64,000 nt of DNA from Bin87 sp965221295 (GCA_965221295.1 OZ244879.1:1798001-1862000), one strand, 5' to 3'; shown: positions 44,949-54,252, numbered from the stretch's first letter. Notes: generated from the letters alone by a model not told the origin. Numbers and translations: made by a program.

Positions 44949-45893
44949 CTACCCCCGCCACCGTTTCAGGGTCAACGTTGCCCACAACCCGGGCAGGATG
45001 CCCAGCCAGAACCGGCGCCGGCGGAACTCGGCCAAAGCCTTCACTCGCCAGTTCAACTGGTCTCCTCGGTCCAGGCCCCGCAGCGGCTCCCTCTCCGGCG
45101 GGAGGGTCAGCCCGTGTTCCTCAAGCATGGCGACCTCCAGTTCCAGGATGCGCGTCCTGGTGGACACCCACCTGAACCCTCGGCCTCGGGCCGGATGTCC
45201 CCGCCACAATTCCCGCCATTCCTGAACCAACGGCCAGGCGTCGCCCAAGGCCTCAGCATCGCCTTCGGCTTCTTCCCTGGCAACCAGATCGGGGTAACGG
45301 CGGCGCGGACGGACGGGTGCGGATTGGCCGGCCCCAGGAGCCACCGCCGCCGCTTCCGGCGCGGGCCGGGACCTGATTCGGTCAACCTCCTCCTGCAACC
45401 GGGTTAGTCTTCGCTCCCAGCGTCGTTCCAGAGCCTGCAACTCCCTGGCGTGGGTCCGTTCCAGGGCCTTCACCGCCTCCCGCAACTCGCTCTCCAGCCC
45501 GGCAATCTGCTTCGTCTGCCCGGCCATCTGCTGCGCCAGTCCGTTCACCCGATCCTCCAGCGCGTCCCTGGCCCCGGCGTCCTTGTCCACCAGCGCCCAC
45601 TCCAGTTGGTCTCGCACCCGCTGGGATAGTCCTTGCTGGACGCTGGCCGCGATGGTCCGGCGATCCAGGCCCAGTGTGCGACCGGCCCCGCCGTAGCCCC
45701 GCGACTGGACCAGCTGACGCAGCAGGGCCGTGAGCCGCAGCTCGTAAACATCCTCCACCACCTGCCCGACCTCCGGGGCCAGGCCCGGCCTTCCCGTGGC
45801 GTCGTCCCCGTCGGTCTTGTCCTCATGACCGAGGACGGCCACCTCGTCCATGCCCTGGGCGTCCACGACCTCATGTCCCTCGGTCTCACTCAT
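44949..45893 (-). CDS. HTH and coiled-coil DNA-binding protein, plasmid regulator-like
   Basis: 314 residues from ATG 45893, preceded by AGGAGGGGGAGA. Residues about 50-80 (GYGGAGRTLGLDRRTIAASV) look like a helix-turn-helix. Next comes a long coiled coil (about 105-170, GLAQQMAGQTKQIAGLESEL and following heptads), then a basic Pro/Ala-rich region and a C-terminal domain rich in Trp/Arg. The layout is KfrA-like (HTH plus coiled coil), suggesting autoregulation or partition. Repeated CCGATGTACA boxes lie directly upstream, a likely operator. Identity beyond that is uncertain. Confidence 0.6.
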   Translation of the reverse strand: MSETEGHEVVDAQGMDEVAVLGHEDKTDGDDATGRPGLAPEVGQVVEDVYELRLTALLRQLVQSRGYGGAGRTLGLDRRTIAASVQQGLSQRVRDQLEWALVDKDAGARDALEDRVNGLAQQMAGQTKQIAGLESELREAVKALERTHARELQALERRWERRLTRLQEEVDRIRSRPAPEAAAVAPGAGQSAPVRPRRRYPDLVAREEAEGDAEALGDAWPLVQEWRELWRGHPARGRGFRWVSTRTRILELEVAMLEEHGLTLPPEREPLRGLDRGDQLNWRVKALAEFRRRRFWLGILPGLWATLTLKRWRG

Positions 45894-45929
45894 GCTCTCC
45901 CCCTCCTGAATCCTTGTACACATCCAATA

Positions 45930-45999
45930 GGGCCGATGTACACGGAGCCTCGATTTTCGGCCTGCGCCGATGTACAGGCCAAACGGGGCCGATGTACAT
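45930..45999. repeat. Three direct CCGATGTACA boxes (operator or iterons)
   Basis: The core CCGATGTACA starts at 45933, 45967 and 45989, each preceded by G(G/C)G. Related TGTACA(C) sites occur at about 45915 and 46121. The boxes lie 40-110 bases upstream of the HTH/coiled-coil gene. Irregular spacing (34 and 22) fits operators better than classical plasmid iterons. Confidence 0.6.
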
Positions 46000-46223
46000 C
46001 AGGGTGGGATTTCGCATCGGACAGCAAGTGTTTACAGAAACTAGCCGAAATGGGCCTGAAACACCCCGTTTCAGCTACGGAATCCCTGCTGTACCTCAAT
46101 GTCCTGGAAGTCCCAATTCCTGTACACCTCAATCACACCACGCCGGAGCCGGGAAATCCCATGCCTTGAAAGGGGGGGCGTGCAAGTCCCTGTCTCACAA
46201 GTCGATGGGGATCGACAAGAAGA

Positions 46224-46254
46224 AACCGACCTCCTGGGCATCAGGAGGTCGGTT
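46224..46254 (-). terminator. Terminator downstream of the IS transposase
   Basis: Perfect 13-bp stem AACCGACCTCCTG/CAGGAGGTCGGTT with a 5-base loop, followed on the minus strand by TCTTCTT. It lies inside the IS after the transposase stop. Confidence 0.7.
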
Positions 46255-46351
46255 GAAATGCGGCTCGATATACGAGGCAGTGGAGGGTGGGGAAGGTGGG
46301 GGAGGGTTATGGTGGGAACCCAGTTGGCAAGAATCCGAGTTACCTCGGCAG

Positions 46352-47827
46352 TCAACCTCGGACGGTGCCCCAGTGGATATTGGCTCCGGTGCGCCAGGCC
46401 CGCCATAGGGTTCGAAGATTGAAGGCCGTGGCCAGCAGGGACCACTCAGCCGCCACGTTGGCAAGACCTCGAAGCAGGAACTTACGAGCTCCCAATTGAT
46501 CCTTGATGATTCCGAAGACCGGTTCCACCAGTTGCTTCCTCAAGTCGTAAGCTACTTTAGCTACAGGGGTGGACATCCACTCCCGGTGGCGACGCAGCGC
46601 TTGGTCGTATGGCCCAATCTGTAGGGAACGTCCCCAACGATACTCTTTGGTGCAGATTCCAAAGGCAGGACAGCCCAGGCAGACGGAGGCGGACTCCACC
46701 CGATATAGTCGCACCGGCGATCCTTGGTGTATTCTCGCGCCGAGGAAGGGCAACCTTTCTCCATTGGGACAAATATAGCTGTCGCTATCCCCGTCGTAGC
46801 TGAACTGGTCCTTGTGATAGGGATCGCGTGGGGACCGGGACCGGTCCGGCATTGCCACCTGTTGACCCCTGCGATGGCTTGCTTCCAGATGACCGCCGCC
46901 AAAGTAGCCGGCGTCAGCCAGAGTGAGTGGAACTCTTACCCCCGTGACATCCTCCGCCAACTCCATCATTGGTGACAACTGGGCGGTGTCATTGACCTTA
47001 TCCACTACTTCCACGGCGGTGACCAACATGCCAGTAGTCTTTCCGCCAGGGGCCAACGGCGACACCATGGCTTGGGCATTGTAACCAGGCTTGAACACTC
47101 CTTCGCGGGTCCTCATAGACTTGGCGTTCAGATCGGTTAAGTTGACCCGATTCTGGCCTTGGTAACGGGGTGGCGGCAATGTCCGGCCAGCCTGCTCCTC
47201 CATTGCTTGCCTCACCCGATCCCGCAACGCCTTCTGGTCAGCCAGCTCCTTGGGAAGGCAGGGCGGCAGGCTATCCTCTCCTGCTTCATTCTGAGCCTCA
47301 AGCTCCTCAATAGCCTTCTCCACCCGCTCTAGCATCCGTTCCAATTGATCCCGGGCATAGCTCCGGTCTCCTGAAGCGTTGGCAACCACTTTAGTGCCGT
47401 CCACCGCCTGTACCGCCAAGTCCACCAACTCCATGGCAACCGCCGTGCGCACCGTCCGCTTGAACAAGTTCCTCATACTCTGCCTATGGGACTGGTAGAA
47501 CCTCCAAAGGGTGTTGTGGTCCGGCTGTTGCCGACCAGTAAGCCACAGATACGGTATCTGGTCCCGGCAAGCAGCCTCCAGCTTGCGGCAGGAGCGCACG
47601 TTGGTCATGAACCCGTAGATCCACACGCCCAGCAGCGCCCGGGGATGATAGGCAGGCGCTCCCAGGGGGCCTCCATCTATCTCCACCCCCAACTCGGCCC
47701 ACTCCTCCCGTCCCAACCCATCCACAAACTCCGCCACGAATCGAACCGGATGATCCGTGGAAATGAGATCACCCAATGCCGGTGGTAGCAGCCACATCTG
47801 ATCCCTGTCCATTTCCCGAAGCGGCAT
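46352..47827 (-). CDS. IS1182-family transposase
   Basis: 491 residues from ATG 47827, with GGGAGG upstream. The N-terminal LISTDHPVRFVAEFVDGL and AYHPRALLGVWIYGFMTNVR, the middle VQAVDGTKVVANAS (first catalytic Asp) and VPLTLADAGYF (second Asp), and the Cys-rich CLGCPAFGICTKEYRWGR, followed by VEPVFGIIKDQLGARKFLLR (catalytic Glu), are the order expected of DDE transposases of the IS1182 group. Full length with no stops, so it may be active. Confidence 0.9.
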   Translation of the reverse strand: MPLREMDRDQMWLLPPALGDLISTDHPVRFVAEFVDGLGREEWAELGVEIDGGPLGAPAYHPRALLGVWIYGFMTNVRSCRKLEAACRDQIPYLWLTGRQQPDHNTLWRFYQSHRQSMRNLFKRTVRTAVAMELVDLAVQAVDGTKVVANASGDRSYARDQLERMLERVEKAIEELEAQNEAGEDSLPPCLPKELADQKALRDRVRQAMEEQAGRTLPPPRYQGQNRVNLTDLNAKSMRTREGVFKPGYNAQAMVSPLAPGGKTTGMLVTAVEVVDKVNDTAQLSPMMELAEDVTGVRVPLTLADAGYFGGGHLEASHRRGQQVAMPDRSRSPRDPYHKDQFSYDGDSDSYICPNGERLPFLGARIHQGSPVRLYRVESASVCLGCPAFGICTKEYRWGRSLQIGPYDQALRRHREWMSTPVAKVAYDLRKQLVEPVFGIIKDQLGARKFLLRGLANVAAEWSLLATAFNLRTLWRAWRTGANIHWGTVRG

Positions 47828-47999
47828 CGCCAACCTCCCTTCAAGCGCCTTCCCCGCAGTTTACACCCTAACCGCCCGCCTGCCACTTCTGAGACAGGGA
47901 CGTGCAATCCCCCCCTTTCAAGGCATTACGGGCGGGCCGTCCAGAGGCCAGACTGGTTGTAGAACATTCGGGCGAATATCAGCCCGATGGGAGGCAACC

Positions 48000-48614
48000 A
48001 TGCTCCGGTCCTTCAAGTTTCGGGAACGCGGCCCACGGCGCCGGCTGACGCTGGCGTTGTTCGCCGCCCTGCTGGTGGCGACGCTGTTGGCGATTCCGGT
48101 AGGCGCGGCGTTGGCCCAGGGAACGGGCGATGGCCTGACGTTGGTCAACGACCACCTGAGTCTGGTGGAGCGGCGCAAGGACGGCGACTTCATTGCCAGG
48201 CCGGTGTTTTCCCATCAGCTCGACACCCTGACCTACGGCATCCGCGACGCTGACACCGGCGACTGGCTCACCGCCATGTACCGGGTGGTTGGCGGCGAGA
48301 AACGCCTCAGCGACGGTTGGGAGTACACCTTCGAGTACCCAGCCCTCAACGACCAGCCCGACCTGGACCCGGAGCGGGTTTACCTGCTGGTGATGCTCGC
48401 GTCGGTGGCGGGCGGCGAACCCCACGACTTCTACGCCGTGATTCCCGTCCACCAGCCCACCGGCCTCTGGGACCGGGTGCTGGGCGCATTGCAGCCCGAC
48501 CGTTGGGGCAGAGCGGGCGCACGCTGGGTGGTGGAGGGAGTCCACGGAGCGTTGTGCGGCGTGATCGTCCGCATCTCCGGCGGCCAGGACGCCGCCAACT
48601 GCCGGGGAGGGTAG
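48000..48614 (+). CDS. Exported protein, first gene of the secretion operon
   Basis: 204 residues. RRRLTLALFAALLVATLLAI followed by GAALAQ gives a clear signal peptide (cleavage about residue 40). The mature part is a small soluble domain with no recognised family. GGGAGG precedes the ATG. It is five bases upstream of the TrbL-like gene and should be a periplasmic or cell-surface component of the secretion apparatus. The promoter would lie in 47927-47999, next to the IS end. Confidence 0.65.
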   Translation: MLRSFKFRERGPRRRLTLALFAALLVATLLAIPVGAALAQGTGDGLTLVNDHLSLVERRKDGDFIARPVFSHQLDTLTYGIRDADTGDWLTAMYRVVGGEKRLSDGWEYTFEYPALNDQPDLDPERVYLLVMLASVAGGEPHDFYAVIPVHQPTGLWDRVLGALQPDRWGRAGARWVVEGVHGALCGVIVRISGGQDAANCRGG

Positions 48615-48619
48615 CCCAC

Positions 48620-49630
48620 ATGGGAGACATCCTCACCGGAACCCCTCCGAACCTCACCTACGACCACGAACTCGTCAGGCAGGCTTGGATCGTAGTGTGG
48701 GCCGTTACCTCGGCCGCTCTCGCCGTCATCATCGGCTGGATGGGCCTGTCCCTCATCATTGAGGAGCACCTAGGCCGTTCCCAAGCCGGGTGGAGGGAGC
48801 TGGTTCCCCGCCTGGCGCTGGGCCTCACCGCCGCCGCGTCCTCGCTCTGGTGGTGCGCCCTGATCATCGACATCGCCGACGCCGTGTCGGGATTCATCGC
48901 CGCCGAGCTGAGCGTCAGCCCCGGCGACCTGGCACGCGCTCCCCTGGACTCTCTACTCACCGCTATGGCCTCGGCCAACACCGGCCTGGGCATCCTCGTG
49001 GCATTGCTGTACCTGGTCTTCGGCTTTTTCGTCCTATACCTGCTGGTGCAGATGGTCCTGCGCCTGGCCCTCATCGACATCCTGCTGGCCCTGGCGCCCA
49101 TCGCCCTCGGCCTGTGGATGCTGCCGCACACGGCCAGTTGGGGCCGCCACTGGCTCTGCACCTTCCTCACCACAGTGTTCCAGCAGGCCGTGCAATTGGT
49201 GGCGTTGGCGTTGGGCTTCGGCTTCCTGGGCGAGTTCGCGCACATCGCCGCCTTCGAGCCTGCGGGCGACATGGTTTGGAAGCTGCTTTTGTCCATCGCC
49301 TTCGTGTACCTGGCGGGACGCATCCCGTCGATGCTGGGACAGCGGGGAACCTTCGACGCCTGGCTCCACACCCTCTACTTCGGCATGACCCTGCCCGGGT
49401 CCATCGCCCGGTCCGCCCGCGCCGTCGGGATGCTGGGCGGTGGTGGCGGTGGTGGCGGCTTGGCAGCAGGTGCTGCGGGAGCGGTTGGCGTCGCAGGGGC
49501 GGCGGTGGCCGGAGCAGCAGGTCTGGCAAGCAGCGTCATGAGTTCCGCCGCCAGTTCCGGCGTCGCGGGCGGCGGCGGTGGTAGCGCAACCGGGAGTTCC
49601 GGCCCGTCGCCCAGGAGCAGTGGCGAGTAG
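48620..49630 (+). CDS. TrbL/VirB6-like type IV secretion membrane protein
   Basis: 336 residues. About six membrane segments (including WIVVWAVTSAALAVIIGWMG, LLYLVFGFFVLYLLVQMVLR and LIDILLALAPIALGLWMLP) and the TrbL/VirB6 pattern of polar breaks. A long Gly/Ala-rich tail (about 275-336) is low-complexity and probably exposed. VirB6 proteins form the inner-membrane pore part of conjugative channels. Its place before pilin, VirB3, VirB4 and coupling ATPase supports this. The ATG at 48620 has GGGAGG upstream. Confidence 0.8.
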   Translation: MGDILTGTPPNLTYDHELVRQAWIVVWAVTSAALAVIIGWMGLSLIIEEHLGRSQAGWRELVPRLALGLTAAASSLWWCALIIDIADAVSGFIAAELSVSPGDLARAPLDSLLTAMASANTGLGILVALLYLVFGFFVLYLLVQMVLRLALIDILLALAPIALGLWMLPHTASWGRHWLCTFLTTVFQQAVQLVALALGFGFLGEFAHIAAFEPAGDMVWKLLLSIAFVYLAGRIPSMLGQRGTFDAWLHTLYFGMTLPGSIARSARAVGMLGGGGGGGGLAAGAAGAVGVAGAAVAGAAGLASSVMSSAASSGVAGGGGGSATGSSGPSPRSSGE

Positions 49631-49727
49631 TGGGGTCTCGATTTCCGCAGGAGGTGAAGAGATGAGCCAGTAGGCATGAACAGGAATCCGGTGAAACAGA
49701 GAAATCCAAAAGCAAGGAGAACAATCA

Positions 49728-50051
49728 ATGGCTGATTTGACGCAGACCATATCGAACATCGTGGGAATCCTGTTGGGCATCGTCGGCATCGTCGGCGTGG
49801 GCTACTTCATCTACGGAGCCTTCCTGTACCTGACCGCTTCTGGCGCCCCCAACCAGATGGAGCGGGGCAAGACGGCCATGATGACCGCCCTGGCAGGCAT
49901 CGTACTGGCAATGGTGGCCTACGGCGTGGTGGAACTGGTGATGAACGCCGTGGTGGGCAACCCCGTTGACCCCACCCTCCCCGATCCCACCAGCAATTCC
50001 GGCGGCAGTGGCTCCGGCAGCGGCAACACCGGCGCCGGTTCCGGCAACTAG
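49728..50051 (+). CDS. VirB2-like pilin
   Basis: 107 residues. IVGILLGIVGIVGVGYFIYG (membrane segment 1), a short polar loop PNQMERGKT and then MTALAGIVLAMVAYGVVELV (segment 2) is the VirB2/TrbC two-helix plan. The C-terminal Ser/Gly-rich tail (about 83-107) is unusual. There is no long cleavable signal peptide. It lies between VirB6-like and VirB3-like genes. A second VirB2-like protein is encoded at 51660-51971. Confidence 0.75.
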   Translation: MADLTQTISNIVGILLGIVGIVGVGYFIYGAFLYLTASGAPNQMERGKTAMMTALAGIVLAMVAYGVVELVMNAVVGNPVDPTLPDPTSNSGGSGSGSGNTGAGSGN

Positions 50052-50073
50052 CCCCAGCGAGGAGGTGATAAGC

Positions 50074-51660
50074 ATGATGAGAGAGCACGAAGTTCCGACC
50101 CACGTGCAGGCCGAGGACAAGGTTCTGCTGGGGTTGAGCTTCCCGAAGATCGTGGCGATGGTGGCGGTGTGCGCCCTGGGCTACGGGGTGTACCACTACT
50201 TCCCCTTCGGTCCCATGGGGCTGAAGCTGGGCGTCGCCATCGCATTTGGACTGGCCGGCGTGGCCATGACCGTGGGCCGGATCGGAGGCCGGGGCCTGCC
50301 GTTGGTGGCCGCCGACCTACTGAAGCACAGGCTGGGGGTGCGGCTCTACGCCGGGCCTCCGGCCCAGGTGGTGCAGAGCGAGGCCCCGGCGCCGGTGGGT
50401 TCGGGCGGCGACCCCCTGCGGCTGCTGGCGAAGCGGGCGGCCAAGTCTTTGGCCAAGCAGGTCCGTCAACGGAAGCGGGGCCGGCGTACCTTCCGTCCCC
50501 ACGCCTGGCTGTGGCGACGCCGGTGGCGGAGGGTGGCGAAGGGCCGGAACCTCCGGCGAACCCTATTCGCGGTGGCGGCCTTGGCGGTGGCCGCCGCCGC
50601 CCTCCCCGTCGCCGCGCCTTCATCGGCGTTGGCGGATGGTCCGGAAGAGGAGCATTGGACATCCCCTGAAATATACGTGCCGCCACCGCCCCACGTGCCG
50701 GGCCGACGCATATACGTCGAGCGGCTGGAGGTGTCAGGGAATACCGCGACCGTCTCCCTGCGGGCGGCCACCGGCATCGACCTGCGGGCGCGGGCATTTG
50801 GTGGAGCCACTGGCAAGACACCCCGTTTCTTCGCCTCGGCACGGCTGGCTCAAGGCGAGAGCATCGCCTACGCCATGCCCTTGCACGGCCCCAAGCCGTC
50901 CCTGACCTTCGACTGGGAGGACGACCTGGGTCAGGCTGGGGCGCTCACCCTCAAGGGAGACCAAATCCCCCATCCGTTGCCCTCGGTTAGGGGCGAGCTG
51001 TGCGACCTACAGCTGACCTCCCTGGAGTGGACGCCGGGCAGATTGTCGGGTGTGGTTGCATCCCAGTGCGTGAACAGCGTCGTCCACACGGAGCAGGTGG
51101 CCATGGTAACCGGCCATCGCAACGTCACCGAGCGCGCCGCGTTGACCGGACAGGTGAAGAGCATCAGCGGCCAGATGGTCGTCTGGACATCGTTGCGAAG
51201 CGTGGGCGCAAGTTTCGTCCCCAACGGCAGCGCCCGATTTCGGATGAGCATCCCCAGAGGCAGGGCGATCTACCCCATCACCCTGACCGTCTATCCCAAC
51301 GCCAAATTGAAAGTCCCCATTCCGCCGGAGACGCGGCTCACCTACAAGCGGGCGTGGACCCAGACCAAGACCCGCACGGTTTATCTCTACTGCGGGCTGG
51401 GCGACTACTCGCAACAGACGGTGACCCTCAGCGTCCATCACCCGGCGCGGGTGGAGGCGAAGACCGTATCCAGGCAGCCCCTGAGCCGCAGCCGGTCCGA
51501 AGTTCTCAAGATGGCGGTCAACCTGGGCAGTGACGACAACTACCGGGCGTTGACACGGCCGCAACCCACGCCCACGCCCGACCACGGCCAACAATCGCGG
51601 GTTGACGACGAGGAAACCCGGGGCTGGTTCGACCGGATGGGTTGGGGGTGGCCCTGGTGA
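50074..51660 (+). CDS. PrgI/VirB3-like protein fused to a large exported domain
   Basis: 528 residues from ATG 50074, with GAGGAGGTGA upstream. The first ~100 residues (EVPTHVQAEDKVLLGLSFPK, then two membrane segments) fit PrgI/VirB3 proteins. A basic stretch (about 125-170) is followed by a signal-like hydrophobic segment (TLFAVAALAVAAAALPVAAP), then a ~330-residue beta-rich ectodomain (YVERLEVSGNTATVSLRAAT) with cysteines at VRGELCDL, ASQCVNS and LYCGLGD. PrgI proteins are normally ~110 residues, so this is a fusion or a lineage-specific extension, possibly replacing VirB8/9-type parts. Sequence shows the fusion; the role is inferred. Confidence 0.7.
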   Translation: MMREHEVPTHVQAEDKVLLGLSFPKIVAMVAVCALGYGVYHYFPFGPMGLKLGVAIAFGLAGVAMTVGRIGGRGLPLVAADLLKHRLGVRLYAGPPAQVVQSEAPAPVGSGGDPLRLLAKRAAKSLAKQVRQRKRGRRTFRPHAWLWRRRWRRVAKGRNLRRTLFAVAALAVAAAALPVAAPSSALADGPEEEHWTSPEIYVPPPPHVPGRRIYVERLEVSGNTATVSLRAATGIDLRARAFGGATGKTPRFFASARLAQGESIAYAMPLHGPKPSLTFDWEDDLGQAGALTLKGDQIPHPLPSVRGELCDLQLTSLEWTPGRLSGVVASQCVNSVVHTEQVAMVTGHRNVTERAALTGQVKSISGQMVVWTSLRSVGASFVPNGSARFRMSIPRGRAIYPITLTVYPNAKLKVPIPPETRLTYKRAWTQTKTRTVYLYCGLGDYSQQTVTLSVHHPARVEAKTVSRQPLSRSRSEVLKMAVNLGSDDNYRALTRPQPTPTPDHGQQSRVDDEETRGWFDRMGWGWPW

Positions 51661-51971
51661 TGGAAGCCATTGTAGCTGTGCTGCGCAGCAGCGCGGCAAC
51701 CATGCTCTATCAGCCAACGCTGGAGGAGCAGGCCATGCTGGACGCCTTCGACGCGGCATTGACCACGTTTGCCTACGCCGGAGCCGGCCTGTGCCTCTTC
51801 GCCATCGTCTGGGCCGGGTTCCTGCTGATGGCCGACGGAACCGACGAGCGGGGCGGCGGCCGCGCCAAGGGAGCTGTCGTGTTGGCGGTGGTGGGCCTGG
51901 TCCTGACCCTTTCGGCCAAGGGCATCGCCGCCCTGCTGCGCTCCGGTTTGGTCGATTTCCCAATCCCGTAG
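51660..51971 (+). CDS. Second VirB2/TrbC-like small membrane protein
   Basis: 103 residues from ATG 51660, overlapping the previous stop as TGATG. A short amphipathic N-terminus precedes two membrane segments (FAYAGAGLCLFAIVWAGFLL and AKGAVVLAVVGLVLTLSAKG) separated by a basic loop DERGGGRAK, as in VirB2-type proteins. It may be a second pilin or a channel component. It sits just before VirB4. Confidence 0.6.
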   Translation: MEAIVAVLRSSAATMLYQPTLEEQAMLDAFDAALTTFAYAGAGLCLFAIVWAGFLLMADGTDERGGGRAKGAVVLAVVGLVLTLSAKGIAALLRSGLVDFPIP

Positions 51972-52005
51972 CAAGACCCAATCCAATAGAGGAGAAGGAA
52001 GGAGG

Positions 52006-54252
52006 ATGAACCTTATGGGAAACCCATTGGAACGATTTTCGAAACACGATGCCAAGAAGGAGCCCGGCGTGGTCATCGACCCGTCGCGCACTCAGGCGGA
52101 GGTGGCGGCTCCCAAGCCGCCGCCGCCCCTGTCCCACTTCTTCATGCTGTCGCACCTGGAGGAGGACGGCCCAGTGCGGCTGGACGGGGTGAAGCTGGCA
52201 GTGTGCGAGGTCATGGGCCTGGAGATGGACGAACCCAAGCTGGGAGCCTTCGCCGGCTCCCTGAACGCCTTGGACTTCCCCCTGCAACTGCTGGTTCGCC
52301 AGCATTCACCCCAATTGGGGAGGCTACGGGAAGTTCTATCAACTTTCCAACCGGACGACCTGCCCCCGCAGGCGATGGCGGCGGCCGGATCATTGGCCGG
52401 GCTGTTGGAACGCCTGGAGAACCGGGAGGGCATCCTCGACCGGCGGTTCTACGCCGTCTGCGAATACGACCGCCGGGACGAACTGCGTGGCCTGCTGGCA
52501 AGAGCCGGACTGGGAGTTCATCCCATGGAGGGCCGCCAACTGCGGATGCTGCTGCTGGCCGCGCTGCTGGGCGGCTCCCCCGCTGAGCGCGACGAGGACG
52601 AGCCGCTGACGGTGGAACTCAACCGCCTCCACGTGCGGACTGGCGACCGCTACACCCGCTCCCTCCATCTGGTCAAGTGGCCCCGCGCCCTGGCGCCTGG
52701 CTTCCTGCAGGGCCTGATGGCGGTGGGAACGCCCATGGACTTGGCATTGCACCTGGGGCCGATCCCGCCGGAGCAGGCGGCCCGCACCCTGGAGTGGCAG
52801 AAGGTCAGGTTCGAGTCCGCCCAGTCCCTATCCCTCAAGCGGGGCCGGTCCATGTCGCCGGAGGCCGAGATCGCCCTGGAGGACGTGACCCGTCTGCGGG
52901 ACGCGGTGCAGCGCGGGCGGGAGCGGCTGTTCCACGCCTCCCTTTCACTGACGCTCCATACCTCGGATCAGTCAAACCTCAAGGAGTTGACCCAACGGGC
53001 AAGAGCGCACTTCGGAGCGACCCTGGGCAAGCTGGACGCCCTGGCCTTCCGGCAACGGGAGGGACTGCTTTCCACGCTGCCCCTGAACCTGAACGCGGTG
53101 AACGCCTGGCGCACGTTGGACACCTCCAGTCTGGCCAGGCTGTTCCCCTTCTCCCCGCCGGACCTGGACACGCGGAGCGGCACGTTGATGGGCATCGACC
53201 TGCGGGCCGGGGCGCCGGTGGTGTACGACCCCTGGGACGGCACCCACCTCAACGCCAACACTGCAGTGCTGGCCCGTTCCGGTTCGGGCAAGTCCTTCGC
53301 CACCAAGCTGGGTGCGCTCCGCAACGTCTGCCGGGGAGTGGTGGTCTACGTCATCGACCCGGAGGGCGAGTACGCGGACATGGCCCGCGCCGCCGGTGGA
53401 AGGGTGCTTTCGCCGGGTGTGCCAGGGCAGGGCCTCAACCCCTTCGTCATCGACCGGGGCGACACCGAGGAGATGCTGCAACGCATCGGCAGCCTGCGAA
53501 GGCTCATCGAGGTCATGGTTGGCGAGCGGCTGTCCGCTGAGCGCCGGTCAGACCTGGACCACGCCCTGGCCGGATACTACAACGCGCCCCGGGCCAGCGC
53601 AGGCTTCCGCGACTTCTACTCCCACCTGGAGGGGGAGGACGCGGGCCTGTCCCGACTGCTGCGGCCATTCGCCACCGGCAGCCTGCGCCATCTGCTCTCC
53701 GACGAGGGCGACGACCTGCTGAAGCGCGAGGCTCTGGTAACCGTCTTCGACCTGCACCTCTTGGAGCCGGACCTGCGCCCCGCCGCCGCCATGGTCTGCA
53801 CCGAGACGGTGTGGGCGGCGGCGGCCCAGAACCCCAAGCCGCGCCTGCTGGTGGTGGACGAGGTGTGGTCGATCATGCAGCACCCGGAGGGCGCCGCCTT
53901 CATGGTGAGCATGGCCAAGCGCGCCCGCAAGCACAAGCTGGGATTGCAGTTCATCACCCAGGACGTGCAGGACCTGCTCTCCGAGGACGCCTCCAACGTC
54001 ATCACCGGGCACTCGGGCCGGGCGCTTCTACAGAACGCCGCCTTCAAGCTGCTCTTGCAACAGGACGCGGCGGCCATAAGCACCGTGGGCGACGCATTCG
54101 ACCTGCCCGAGGAGCTGCAACGCTGGCTGCTGTCCTGTCCTCGCGGCGACGGGCTGCTGCTGGTCCAGGGCAACCGCTTCCCCGTCCGCATCGAGGCCAC
54201 CCCGGAGGAGACCGAGGTCATCGAGTGGCGGCCGGGACATCACAACCAATAG
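52006..54252 (+). CDS. VirB4-like type IV secretion ATPase
   Basis: 748 residues (ATG 52006; an ATG at 52015 has better ribosome-site spacing). Walker A is LARSGSGKSFATK, then VVYVIDPEGEYADM, Walker B is PRLLVVDEVWSIM, and GLQFITQDVQDLL the following helicase-like motif. These mark the VirB4/TraE-type RecA ATPase (C-terminal half), with the N-terminal CagE/TraE-like domain before it. It powers pilus assembly and substrate passage at the inner membrane. Confidence 0.9.
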   Translation: MNLMGNPLERFSKHDAKKEPGVVIDPSRTQAEVAAPKPPPPLSHFFMLSHLEEDGPVRLDGVKLAVCEVMGLEMDEPKLGAFAGSLNALDFPLQLLVRQHSPQLGRLREVLSTFQPDDLPPQAMAAAGSLAGLLERLENREGILDRRFYAVCEYDRRDELRGLLARAGLGVHPMEGRQLRMLLLAALLGGSPAERDEDEPLTVELNRLHVRTGDRYTRSLHLVKWPRALAPGFLQGLMAVGTPMDLALHLGPIPPEQAARTLEWQKVRFESAQSLSLKRGRSMSPEAEIALEDVTRLRDAVQRGRERLFHASLSLTLHTSDQSNLKELTQRARAHFGATLGKLDALAFRQREGLLSTLPLNLNAVNAWRTLDTSSLARLFPFSPPDLDTRSGTLMGIDLRAGAPVVYDPWDGTHLNANTAVLARSGSGKSFATKLGALRNVCRGVVVYVIDPEGEYADMARAAGGRVLSPGVPGQGLNPFVIDRGDTEEMLQRIGSLRRLIEVMVGERLSAERRSDLDHALAGYYNAPRASAGFRDFYSHLEGEDAGLSRLLRPFATGSLRHLLSDEGDDLLKREALVTVFDLHLLEPDLRPAAAMVCTETVWAAAAQNPKPRLLVVDEVWSIMQHPEGAAFMVSMAKRARKHKLGLQFITQDVQDLLSEDASNVITGHSGRALLQNAAFKLLLQQDAAAISTVGDAFDLPEELQRWLLSCPRGDGLLLVQGNRFPVRIEATPEETEVIEWRPGHHNQ

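Larger units (their letters stand above)
46161..47926 (-). mobile_element. Complete IS1182-type insertion sequence
   Basis: 41-bp imperfect terminal inverted repeats (46161-46201 and 47886-47926, about 37 of 41 positions matching, outer end ATGCCTTGAAAGGGGGGG) enclose one transposase gene and its terminator. The insertion is in the divergent intergenic region between the HTH gene and the secretion operon, so no coding sequence was broken, but promoters may be affected. A clear target duplication was not seen. Confidence 0.8.

Noticed and set aside
44509..45225. Possible plus-strand protein in the 800-base gap
   Set aside because: Composition is not protein-like, there is no ribosome site, and it runs into antisense of the HTH/coiled-coil gene.
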